Assembly (NCBI RefSeq): GCF_009870125.1
Contig: NC_046679.1
Location: forward strand, 11,904,001-11,968,000
DNA: 64,000 bases
Source of the DNA: Drosophila pseudoobscura
Lineage: Eukaryota; Arthropoda; Insecta; Diptera; Drosophilidae
Direction: 5' to 3'
The notes below the pieces were generated by a model that saw only the letters and a program-made list of their open reading frames with translations, was not told the origin of the DNA and did no database searches. The translations under genes and the position numbers were made by a program. The first letter of the stretch is position 1, and each line of letters opens with the position of its first letter. Below are positions 15,201 to 25,428 of this stretch, piece after piece.

Positions 15201-15893
15201 ATGGACATGTGCCGCTGCATCTATATTTGGGTATATCTGTGCAGTTGCATGCGACCTCAATTCATATTTGAGGCATGTCAGTGGCGTGTTTTGACCAAGC
15301 CACAGGCCCAGACACATGTCAGCGTCGGCCCGGGGACATGTAGCGTGTCAGCTTGTCATGGTCATCGAGTCAAGCCAAGAAACCCCATTGTTGACACAGG
15401 AATCTGGCAGGGGCCCACTGGCCTGGTTGAAAGTCACGCCCGTATGTGGATTTGGCTTTAAACTTTCCGTTTCTTTCCGGCCGCAGGCGCCCCAGCACAG
15501 CCTGCAGCCTCAAGTCAACGAGATCACACGCAACGTCGAGGGCTTCCCCCTGTTCGCCAGCAACCTGCAGCTGCGCCTCCACCTGGATGACCAGCGCTTC
15601 ATCAGCAAGAGCGAGATGCTGGAGCTGCGATGCGGCGCGGACATCATGGGCCTGGCCAGTGCACGCCGCGAGAGCCGCGTTCGGACCACCGTCCTGGCCC
15701 TCAAGGATGCCGGCACCAACCAGCGCTTCACCGAAAACGGTTCCTGCATCAGCGGCCGCCCAGGTGAGTGGCCATCTGAGCGACTAGCAGCTCCTTCCGT
15801 TCCCCGTCTAATCTGGTAATCGTTGCAGCCTCGCTGGCCGCCTGGCTACTGGGCCTCGTCCAATTGATGCGATGGCACCGCTCCCAGAGTTAG
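6090..15893 (+). CDS. beat-V: Beaten path (beat) family two-Ig-domain protein, 5' end missing or unresolved
   Basis: Beat proteins are secreted or membrane-tethered Ig-superfamily factors that bind Sidestep-family partners and control motor axon defasciculation and targeting. Five exons join in one frame: 6090-6243, 9295-9503, 15025-15158, 15487-15763 and 15829-15893, giving 279 residues. Ig1 contains the Cys pair in LFCSYEMG and GQYRCEVSG, with a WYKDGLEFFRYSPLTPP stretch and FPVKGV that are typical of the family. Ig2 contains the pair in MANCSSEW and LELRCGAD, with LMWYIN after its first Cys. The C terminus (SLAAWLLGLVQLM) is a short hydrophobic stretch that could be a GPI-type signal or a weak membrane anchor. 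All junctions have GT donors and AG acceptors with compatible phases. The first exon seen starts with two bases of a split codon, so a signal-peptide exon ending in phase 1 must lie upstream. The family call is firm; the V subgroup is inferred from the neighbouring Men gene. Confidence 0.85.
6244..9294 (+). other. Intron of the beat-like gene (3.05 kb)
   Basis: This intron lies between exons A and B. It holds GC-rich degenerate simple repeats around 6660-6720 and an AT-rich middle (7780-8000). A G-rich run sits at 8563-8580 and a pyrimidine tract of CT repeats at about 9229-9250 precedes the acceptor. No further Ig-type or other recognisable coding segment was seen. Confidence 0.75.
9295..9503 (+). 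CDS. beat-V: beat-like gene, exon B: rest of Ig1
   Basis: The acceptor CTTTGTCTTTGCAG ends at 9294, just after a CT-rich tract, and the donor GTAGGT starts at 9504. The exon encodes YSPLTPPTTNWFPVKGV, an extra cysteine pair (SHCNQFIC) and the second canonical Ig1 cysteine in SGQYRCEVSG. It ends one base into a codon at the Ig1-Ig2 linker (MTVG). Confidence 0.87.
9504..15024 (+). other. Intron of the beat-like gene (5.5 kb)
   Basis: No recognisable coding sequence. It contains GGGTTT-type repeats at about 11464-11494, a GGAGCT tandem repeat at 12903-12921 and a GGCATGGG-type repeat at about 13913-13953. It also contains a short perfect inverted repeat GTGGCAG/CTGCCAC near 14486-14503. Confidence 0.7.
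15025..15158 (+). CDS. beat-V: beat-like gene, exon C: start of Ig2
   Basis: The acceptor ends at 15024 (TTTTTCAG) and a consensus GTGAGT donor starts at 15159. The exon begins with VLPKFDPFISGV and carries the first Ig2 cysteine (LMANCSSEW) followed by LMWYINNKT. It ends in phase 0. Confidence 0.87.
15159..15486 (+). other. Intron of the beat-like gene (328 bp)
   Basis: This intron lies between exons C and D with a GTGAGT donor and a CCGCAG acceptor. The frame from exon C reaches a stop well before exon D, which supports splicing. Confidence 0.8.
15487..15763 (+). CDS. beat-V: beat-like gene, exon D: rest of Ig2
   Basis: The acceptor CCGGCCGCAG ends at 15486 and a GTGAGT donor starts at 15764. 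The exon encodes the F and G strands of Ig2 with LELRCGADIMGL, plus a downstream cysteine in NGSCISGRP with an N-glycosylation site. Its base composition is GC-rich compared with the surrounding introns, as expected for coding DNA. Confidence 0.87.
15829..15893 (+). CDS. beat-V: beat-like gene, exon E: C terminus and stop
   Basis: A 65-bp intron (15764-15828) ends in CGTTGCAG. The exon encodes a short hydrophobic tail (LAAWLLGLVQLM) followed by RWHRSQS and a TAG stop at 15891-15893. A hydrophobic stretch at the very end is compatible with a GPI-attachment signal, although the basic residues after it are unusual for one. Confidence 0.8.
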
Positions 15894-16561
15894 TGGCTGG
15901 CCTTAATGGGCGCCCTCTTTGTGGCCTAAGTTTCTAGGACTCACCCACAGATACAGGTACAGGTACAGGTACAGGTCAAGGTGCAGGTGCAGGTGCATAC
16001 GCAGACGGAGGCGACAAATCAATCGGGCTCTTTGCACCACTACGAGCCAATAGAAAAGTTAACAGCCTCGGCAGCCAACAGTTGAATGTGTATATAGTCG
16101 AAATTGAATTAGTCTAGGACCGTGCAGGAAGCTCATCCATTTCCTATAAGTGTAATGCAACATTTGTTTATGTGTTTGTGTTTGTGTTTGTGTTATGTGT
16201 AAGCAAACAAGAGAAAACCGAAACCCCAAAACCCAAAAATTGATAAACCAAAAAACCAAAACACAAAACGAGAAATCGAGAAATGTGAAATGAAATATAT
16301 ATGATCGTAAATATAGATAACTAAACTAAACGTAAATTTGCTACTAAATATATGTATGTAATGTATGGTATACTCGTACTCGTACTCGTATGACAAAATA
16401 TTCCAATAGCGGAGGCAACACGAATGAATATCAACAAATTTACACATGAATATTTGAGCACAGAACGGAACACACACAATCAATGGCAAGTAAATCTAAT
16501 TATTGTATGTGAATTGTTAATGTATTAAATGATGTATGAAGAATAAATAAACACGAATAAA
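15894..16561 (+). other. beat-V: 3'UTR of the beat-like gene with poly(A) signals
   Basis: The region downstream of the TAG is AT-rich. It contains a hexamer repeat (ACAGGT)n at about 15953-15976 that changes to a GTGCAG type. AATAAA hexamers at 16542-16547 and 16556-16561 are the likely cleavage signals. The UTR end is an inference. Confidence 0.6.
15953..15994 (+). repeat. ACAGGT hexamer array in the 3'UTR
   Basis: Four ACAGGT units are followed by related AAGGTGCAGGTGCAGGTGC units. Each unit contains the CAGGT (E-box half or donor-like) core. Confidence 0.9.
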
Positions 16562-19500
16562 ATGCCAAAATGCACAGAGCCAACGTTCGGTTGGTCTCGC
16601 ATAAGAAATATGTAATTTTTACTATTCCAAATCATATTTGGGGGATAAAATTACAGCTGTTAAAAATGCTAGGAAATTCGATTAACGTTGGAGAGCAGAA
16701 ACATTATTCGATTTAGGCGCAATTACGGAAAATATGGAGAGTAATATTCCAGTTTATACAACATCCTTTGACATTCGCTCGAACTTTTTCTACTTTCACA
16801 GGAGTGCGGAAAAAATCATAGTTTAAGGGGGAGGTAGAATACTCCTTTGGTAAGCTACTCCTGAGTCCCTTAATCCAGGCTATGGCAGATTTAATACCTT
16901 GAAGATCCTTAAACTTGCAATATCCCAACAGTATGCCGAACAGATTTCTCACAATCGAAAGCTTATAACAATTGCAATCATCTTATGTCATTAATTAAAT
17001 TATTCTGTAATAATTTGAATGCTACTCCATGCGATTGAATACCCATAAAATTGCGTAAGACCTTCTGCTCCCTTCTGTTGCCAAAACTTCGAAAACTGTT
17101 TGGCACTGCCTTACTGCCTTATGTAAGCAAAAAGCCTAATGCTACTCTTCCCAATTCTCAATCCAAACAGAGACCCTTCCAAACAGCTTATGCCCCTCAT
17201 TTCCTCTGCATTCGTATGCCTAACTTATTGCAAACAGATTTGAGGGAGGCTGACGAGACGGGCAAACAGACAAACAAAAAAGAGAAAAACGAAAGGAAAA
17301 TGCCAGCAACAAAAATTCGATTTAGCATCCCCAAAAAAGGGGAGGAGGAGGAAAGAAAAACCAAACACTTTACAGGCACTGAAAAATATTCAACGCATTA
17401 GGACAATTCCGGCTAAAATATGCAATGGCCAATGGCCGCCGCAGGTAAAAATGACAGCCAACGACATAACAGCAACGGCTGTGGAAAAAACAACAACATT
17501 GACCAAAAATTATGCATAAAATGGCTTCGGGCTGAGCAAAAGCCAACAACAAAAAATTCGAACAAACAAAGATAAGTTCCGGCGTCTGTCGTTATGGGGT
17601 CGACGTCGTCCTCAGCTCTAGTCCGGATCTGGGTCCCTGTCCCTGTCTGGGTCCCTGCTCCGGGTCTCAGTTCCAGTGGCCCCACACCCACTGTCGATGT
17701 GCCGCGGGCCCATTAAATGACGGAAGTAAATAAGCTTGACAAATTTCCACTCATCATTTTTGCATTAATTCTGCCTCCTTTGGCAGGCGACACAGGCACA
17801 AAAAATGTCCTTTGATTAATCAAAAAATTTACCACGGCCAGCGGGATGGTAAAACAGACAACAGTAACAAAAAATACAAACACAACAAATTGCCAAAGAG
17901 GCGCCGGCGGTGTTCCGAGAGAGATTTTGCGGGCGAGACGCCAACAGAATCCCACCAAACCCGTGGAGTACCCGGAGGAGCGTGGTCATGGCAGTAGCTG
18001 CAAGACAGGACTTTGCCTGTGCCTGTGCCTGTGACTCTGGAACGCACAGATAGAGATGGAAACAAGCGAAGATTTCACAGATTTTTGCACGCGATTTGTC
18101 AGCCTGACATTTCCGGAGACATCACCCAGGGCGGGAATTGGATTTGAGGTTCCTTTATTTTTATTTCCCTTTCTATTTTTCTGTTTGTGTTTTTGTGTTG
18201 TGGCTGCGTACGTATACTCCGGCCCCTAACGACCGACAGTCCAAGTTGATTTAGTAAGTCACGTGGCCACGCAACTGTAGATTGCCTCATCCTGCGGCCC
18301 ACAGTCTGCCGCCCAGGTGTAGGCTCCTTTTCCCGCCTCTACAGAGGCCGAAATAAAGTGTCGCCCGGATTTTATTTCCCCAGCAAGGCTTGTGATGTTC
18401 CTGCTATTTTCGTGTTATTTTTCCGCAGGTGTTTTCTTCAAACAAATATTTTTACACCAAATTTTCCAAAAGGAATACACACTTTTGACCGCAGGCAAAC
18501 GGTAGCAAAGCCCTGACATTTTGGGACGATCAAGATAAGAAGAACGATACGAGTACTAGACCATACAGTGGAGCTTGCCTATGGAGGAAATGGGCGATAC
18601 TTTGTTTATAATATGTCTATACCTAACCGAATAGTAGTCTTTATCTCCTAATTGTGAATAAGGTCTGTACGTTAAAGTAATCCAATTAAATATTCATGTA
18701 CCAGAAAAATTTAAAAACTATTCCAAAAGTTATGTACCTTAGAACAGCTAGTTCTTTTTTAGAACCATTCTATGCGTACATTTGAAACGCCTTTATAGCT
18801 GAGCTCAACTTTAGATACATTTTTGTAATTTGTGTAAAGAAAATGTTTTAAATTAAATGAAAACACGTGAGAGGACACCATCTCTGGGCCCCTTGTAGTT
18901 TCAGGCAAATGAAACAAAAGCAAAAACAGCGCCAGAGCGGAAGAGTGGCTTCTCAGGTGGAACATGTTACCACCACGGATTGTTTTCATTCCCTCATTCA
19001 GAGCCTTACATTTTTCTTTCCAGCTCGCAACAAAGTGTTTGGAGATTTTAATTTAATTTCATGATTTTTCCCCACATTGATTTGAACTATTATTTGCTTC
19101 CATTTAACCGGCTTACAATTGGCCTGATCACTGACATCCGCCCTCCACTCCACTCCCATCCATGATAATGGCCAGCGACACTGATTTAAATTAAATATTT
19201 GGCCTGTCCGGCTCCGTCACTCTGTCAATACGGTTTCAAATAAACAAAAACTGTCACTGTTATTCTTTTCCCTGCACTCCCCATTTTTTGGTTATTTTAA
19301 AAACACCACTGAAACAAAATTGATTTTAAAACACAGAAAATGAATGACAGGCTTTTCTAATAACAATCTGAAGTCAATAGTGATGTGATGGAGCATGCGA
19401 TGACGTGTAAGAACAAATTCCATATTATTCGATCTAGAGAGTGTAAGTTGAGTTTCTTTAGATTAATATAAACATTTACTAATTTTATTCCTAATAAATA

Positions 19501-22500
19501 AGCTAAATCTGTTCTAATTTTTGTACTACTTTTCTTGCATCTGCACTATCTCTCTAACACAATATACTCACTATTCGCGTTTAAAATTTCAACAGTTCAG
19601 CAAAAACCAGAAGAGAAAAATACTAAATATGCAGAAAAATCAGTCAACCAGCTGACAGAGCTTTGGAAAATCAGTCAAGTCAGTGTCGGCGTCGGTGTCG
19701 GCGTTACTCCACCGCCTGGATATTCTGGGTGTGTGAGCAGGGCATTGATTTTACATTTTGAGCCAGGCCCGTCAGTCAAAGTGTTGCCGGGCCATGACAA
19801 GGCACCAGACACCAGGCGCACTCGCCCCGAGCTGGACATGACATGCGTTCAACGCGATGATGGCAATTTAAGCATGCACGGGATCGCCCTCTTTCTAGTT
19901 CTCTCTTTGGATCCCAATCTCCGCCCTTTCCGATTCCCCCTTTCACTTTACATTCCATTCAATTTCTGTAGCCCATTTTTCGAGGCCCATCTGCTGGGGC
20001 GGATGACCGTCCCAGCGCGTGTAATTGGACCAAGTTTTAGGCGCTTCTCCATGTTTTGTTGTAATTAAAAGGGCAATCGTCAAAGGTGGGCCACGTGACA
20101 CAGACCGAGCCCCATGTCCGTTCTCCCACGGGCAATTTGGCCGCCTTTAAAAGAACTGCCAAAGGCAGCAGTCATCTTGTCCAAAGAATTTTGACTGCTG
20201 CCAGTTGGCTAGGATCCGGAATGGGTTGGGATGCCGAATCATTGCCGAATCGCATTGACATATTGTTGCTATCGGTCATCGGGGCTCTTGGGTCCTTCGG
20301 ACTGTCAAAATGTCGCGTCATGATGCTCGAACCGGCAAAAGCGAATCGAAATTGCTATCCGTCGGATGCCTATGGCCGGTTCTTGTCGCCTACTCCTGCT
20401 CCTGCTCTTGTTCCAGCTCCTGCCTGAATCTCTGCAGGAAATGTCGTTTATAAAGCCTTCGGCTTTACGCCTGGCATTAAGTGGAATTATAATTAAACGA
20501 TTTTCTCATTTAATCGCGCCTGTTTATCGGCCACGGCAATCCCCTACTGGAGGACATGTTGGAGCATGTTGTGTGTTGTCATTGTCAATGATGTTGTTGC
20601 TCGGACTGTTTCCGTTGTAATTCCTGCCTCTGCCCTTGTCAGTAGCCGATATGGCAACGAGGCCCTTCCATAAATAACTGAGACTAAAGATAGATAAATT
20701 ATATTAACCATTCCTTTAAACTTACCAAACCAGAAACCATAAGTACACAAAATATTACGAATTGTACCATCCAAACCGACTGGATTTGATAATTCTCTAA
20801 TACTCGTACAGCCGATATACATATAGGTTCTTTCGGGCAAAATACAATCAAAATCTGCAAGCAATTAACTTGAAAAGATATAGAAAGGACAAAAAGGAAA
20901 AGTTCCAAATGTCAGCCAGGAGGGTCGACCTCCAAGTACGCGTAATATCCCACATGGGTACCATTTAAGCAATCTGTCATATGGCCGCCAAGATGCTTAA
21001 CTTTTCGTTCGTTTCGTTCCATTTCGTTTCCGTCCCTTTTTTATGACAGGCCCCGACAAGCAAGCGACAACAACAACGGCAGTAACAACGATAAGAACAG
21101 GCAAAATAAATGGGCAACCGGAGGGGCGTGCGAAATGTTGAGAAACCCTATATCCCATACACGTATATACTCGTAAGGCCCAGCAAAAGCCAACGGCAGG
21201 CGTTTGTCGGGAAGATCTAAGTGTGGTCGGGTGGATGTGGGTTAGGGTGGGGTGGGCACGGGCGCTGGTGGTGAGGGGTTGGAACACTGCCGTGTAGTTA
21301 TAAAAAATTTTATCTTAAAGCTTCCGTCAGTTCGCTGGGGCCCCCTCCAGGTCCTCCTGCTGTCTGCTGATGAAAACGAAGTTGACAATACGAATGAGTT
21401 TCTTATAACAACAACAACAACAAAGAAAGGGAAGGGAATTCAAGGAATGAGTGAAAGAGATGGTTGGCGGGAGTGGGGGAAATGAACAAAATGAAGAGAC
21501 AGCAAAAACTGCGAACGTGCCGCAAGAGGTTTGAGGGCATGAGAAAGCGAAATGGAACTCCTGGCTCTTGGCTCAGATTGAGCTCTTTGGTTTGTACATT
21601 CTATGCAAGTGACCCTCATACGCGGAGAGTATTCCGGAAATATGTTCAGACTCGGTATCGTATCAGTGCTTTGTCTTCCCGAAAACATTAAATAAATCAA
21701 AGTTACCTTGTTTCCATATTAGTCATATCATAACAAGGTCCTTAAAGGGAGGTGGTGGTGGTGTCAGCATGAAGAGTACATACAAGATTAAAGAACTATC
21801 GGGAACTATGATCTACACTTTCCGAGAGAGCTTGTTACAACAGGTTAGATGGTGTGTCTAATTCGGATTCTTCCAAGAAAGTTCTCTGGTAGCTAGAGGT
21901 TCGAGCTATCGGTTACCAGAGAAATGGCCTAAAACTATGTAGCTTATACTGCATATTCACGTTTTCAACGAATCGATGAAATTCCTACAGACATATCGAG
22001 ACATATCGCAGACATATCGAGCCACCTGCTTCAAAAGGGATAGAGGTCGGAGACCTGTAGGACACTGAACACCGATGGGTTCCTGGTCCGCCAGACAATG
22101 ATGGGATCAGTGAGAGGAAAATATGATATTAATAATATGAAATGCACACAAAAAATGGTTATATTTTTACCTACTACTACTAAAACCCAATTTTAAAATT
22201 AGTTTTTATCTATAATTTTATATATGTATGTATATACATTGGGCATCTGTTTTGAGGTTTTACATGAAACTTTGTTCTGTTTTATTTATTTTATCAGTTC
22301 GTTAAAAGCAAAGCTAACCCCTGGAATTTTTGTGCTTGTTAATTTGTTTTTATTATTTTAATATTAGGTGATAGCCCCACCCCAATGCACGCAAACCGCA
22401 TGGAAAAAAGATTCGAGTACAACCACCAAACAACCGCAAACACAAACATAAAAGGAGATAATTGTGCCAGGTCGAAACGTATGATACCCTTACATTCGCG

Positions 22501-24108
22501 GATACCTATCCCAGTACTCGTATTTACACATTGTTTGGCATTCCTAAAAAAATCATAAATAAAAAACATACATATCGCAAATATCTGCATCGAATCCGAT
22601 TAGTATTATGACGAATGTATTGATCCAGCTTTGTGATTTAGATTTAAAACTTCCTAATTCGCCTGCACCCTTAAGAAGAGTACCACACATCGTATGTCTT
22701 TTAATTTCGTTCATGTGTGTGGGGGTTCGTTGTGTTTGTGACAGGCAGGGTGCTGGCAGGGTAACACCAATTTCGCTTATGACAGTTATTACAAATGCTG
22801 CTTGTCTGGGCCTGGTCCCGGATAAAATGAGCAGCAGCCAGAATCGCTGGCACAACGCTGGCTTATCCTTCAAATGAAATGTTATTGTGAGGACTTTTGG
22901 CGCTTCCTCGGCGCTCTTCGGCCTCATTGACGTCTTGCGAATCGATTCTTGAGAGCTGGTAAGGGGGCACAAAAAGCATATTAGTGCAGTCAAAGACGAA
23001 TTCAACGTTGACTTATGTTGGCAGCTTCTTGTCGGTCTATCTGTCTGTCTGCCTGCCTGTCTGTCTTTATGTCTATGTCTGGTCTATCCATCTGCCCAAC
23101 GTTTCTGCTTGCCTTATATATGGGTTCTTTTTTCTTGGGCCCATGTCGATTGCTTTCTTTTGCTGGTGGAGCTTTGCTTCCTCTGCCCTTCCCTGGCTGG
23201 CTGCAATTTTCATGGAATATCAAATAGAAAACATTTCGAGACAGTAAATTAATTTTTCAAAAATTGGCATTCATTTCATTTTTATCGTTTGTTTTCATTT
23301 CGGGGAACCTCTCAAGTCCCCGACAAGCAGTTCATTCTTGGCACATTAAGCGATGATTTCTTTTCCATTTATTTTGTGTTCATTTGTCATTATTTGTGCT
23401 TATCTTTTACGTTGTATCTGGGATTTCTGCTCATGTTGTTAAAGGAATTGAATTACTGACAAACTAAATTGATCATTTCTTGCATGGGTATTGAAAATTC
23501 TCAATGAATTGCGCAAGCTTACAACTGGATTACATAATGAAAAGAAGAGAAAGATAAATTCTGTGTCTGGGTCGACAATATGATACCCGTTTATCATAAA
23601 TATGGAGTAAGATTACTCTTATTTATTTCATTAAAATGAGACCTACATAGAGGGTAATAATAGAGGGCTTGTTCTTTAATGTGTTTACAAAGCCATTCTC
23701 CCGGCTGCTACCTACTTTTGACCAGATACATCATCTCCTCTTTGAGTACCGGGTACACTAAATGAATTGGCCCAATCAATCGATTTTGAGCTTAGACTCA
23801 TTAAGATGAGATTCTGCAGTTGTTCTGAAAACGAATTCCCCTTATCTCATTCGATTATGGATATTGAAATCTTAAGCCATAATGCCGAATGGCTCACTCA
23901 ATGGGCTCTTGATTTTAAATCATATTAAAATACAAGAGTTCGGTTGATTGATTCATATTGACTGAAACTTCACAATAATTTGTCTTAGATAAATTCAAAA
24001 TTGAACAAGAGAAACGATTTGAGACAGTCATAAAATATAATTTAATAATATTTTTGTATGCACCCACAGCTTCTACTGATATTCTTTCTTTAGCAACGAT
24101 CGACGTAT
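16562..24108. other. Intergenic, no gene recognised
   Basis: About 7.5 kb with no conserved protein motif. The longest open frame (19535-20068, 177 codons) has low-complexity, non-domain content. Other items are an imperfect hairpin at about 21886-21925, three AGACATATCG units at about 21988-22020, and a CTGTCTGC-type microsatellite at about 23035-23085. Confidence 0.6.
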
Positions 24109-24664
24109 ATCAATACCCAGTAGTCGAAGAGAATAGGGTATAATATATTTGTGGTGAAAGTCGATGTGTGTCATACACAGAAGGAAGCGTTTCCGACCCA
24201 GGCATCAGAAGCGGAGTCGATGTGTCCATATGAGCGCCTAGATCTCAGAGACAATAAGAGCTAGAGCAACCAAATTATTTATCCAGACTCCTATAATATC
24301 ACCCTGGTACAAGTGTAATTCAAAATTTCGTTGAGAGAAAGCTGTCGCGGTTCAAAAAAAAATTAGCAGAAAAATGGAAACAGATAAAATATTTTAAAAT
24401 TTTGAATAGTTTCTTGGATAACTTGGTTCAGGAGTTAACATTAGTTAACTCTCTTTATACTTATTTTTCCCCCATCTCTCATGACAAGTGCGAGCAAAAT
24501 TGAGAGCGATCACGGAGAGACCCTAACAAATCGTAATATCAAATTTGATAGCAAGAGAGAAGAAAGCACACGCTTAATTACATATAAAGTATATTGTATA
24601 CGTTATATAAATCAGATTACATACATATACAGTCTAGCGAAACCTTCCTGTTCAAGGGTATAAT
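24109..24664. mobile_element. DINE-1/INE-1-like Helitron-derived relic
   Basis: The left end carries the hallmark CCCAGTAGTCGAAGAGAATA followed by GGGTATAATATATTTG. The conserved block AAGGAAGCGTTTCCGACC and CTCAGAGACAATAAGAGC come next, as in Drosophila INE-1/DINE-1 elements. The right edge has AAGGGTATAATAAAA. The copy is diverged and its boundaries are approximate. It lies about 300 bp upstream of the + strand lectin exon. Confidence 0.65.
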
Positions 24665-24921
24665 AAAATTCGATAGAAGTTTTTAACACACAGATGGAGG
24701 GATCGGCGATCCATAACACACCCACATCCATAATCATCATCATATGTACATGCATATGTACTTGATGAGGTTGGAGATTATTCACTATCCGCTCTTCAAG
24801 AAATTAGAAAGTTGAGTTGGGTTTGAGCTAATGCGTTTTAAATGCAAAGAGTAATTTACTAAAGGTGTCACTCAAAATTGTGTAATATTGAAGGGTAAGT
24901 ACATGCTTTAACGATAAGCTT

Positions 24922-24927
24922 TATAAA
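24922..24927 (+). promoter_or_regulatory. TATA-like box upstream of lectin 1
   Basis: TATAAA lies 30 bp before the in-frame ATG at 24952. If it is used, transcription would start about at that ATG and leave no room for a signal-peptide exon. Confidence 0.3.
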
Positions 24928-24970
24928 GTTAAATTTTCAAAGGGTATTAATATGTATCTGTATTTTCTAG

Positions 24971-25428
24971 GTGATTTTCTGAAAGTGGGTTTTAAAAACT
25001 ATTACATTTCGCACATTCAAAGCAACTGGTTTGTCGCTCGCGATATTTGCCAACAACACAACGCAGAATTGGCCAACATAGAGTCAGCTGAAGAGCTGGA
25101 CGCCCTATCGACATACTTGATTGAGCAGGGCTACGAACAAGGTGTGAATAATTATTTTTGGATTTCATTATTTGATGTGGGCAGAGAGGCGGGACATTTT
25201 TATTCCATTACCACAGGCCGGCCCATGACTTTCGCCAGATGGACGCCTGGCCAGCCGGACAATTACGGTGGCTACGAGCACTGCGTTCATCTATGGTGGA
25301 CGGAGAAAGGGTACGGCATGAACGATAATGATTGCTTGGCAAACCTGAGAGCTATCTGCGAGGAAAAGAAACACTTAGCTATTCCACCTACCTTTGCAAT
25401 TGACAATATTGAGGAAAATAAACCTTAA
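24971..25428 (+). CDS. C-type lectin domain protein, galactose-type (lectin 1); signal-peptide exon not found
   Basis: A single C-type lectin-like domain of about 152 residues. Motifs in order are WFVARDIC (first Cys), the FWISLFD core, GQPDNYGGYEHC (QPD, typical of galactose-binding members) and NDNDCLANLRAIC (calcium-site and disulphide cysteines). It is clearly paralogous to lectin 2 at 31405-31953, with the same intron position and phase: the acceptor TTTTCTAG at 24970 corresponds to the intron in lectin 2. Drosophila relatives are small secreted lectins with roles in sugar recognition, immunity or seminal fluid. The frame also stays open upstream to an ATG at 24952 (MYLYFLGDFL), which is not a good signal peptide. 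No hydrophobic leader exon is visible in the preceding 300 bp. An AATAAA at 25417-25422 overlaps the last codons. It may be a functional gene with a distant leader or a 5'-truncated copy. Confidence 0.75.

Noticed and set aside
19535..20068. 177-codon plus-strand frame
   Set aside because: It has no domain, biased toward low-complexity runs (VGVGVGV), and no splice or promoter support. Such lengths occur by chance in 64 kb.
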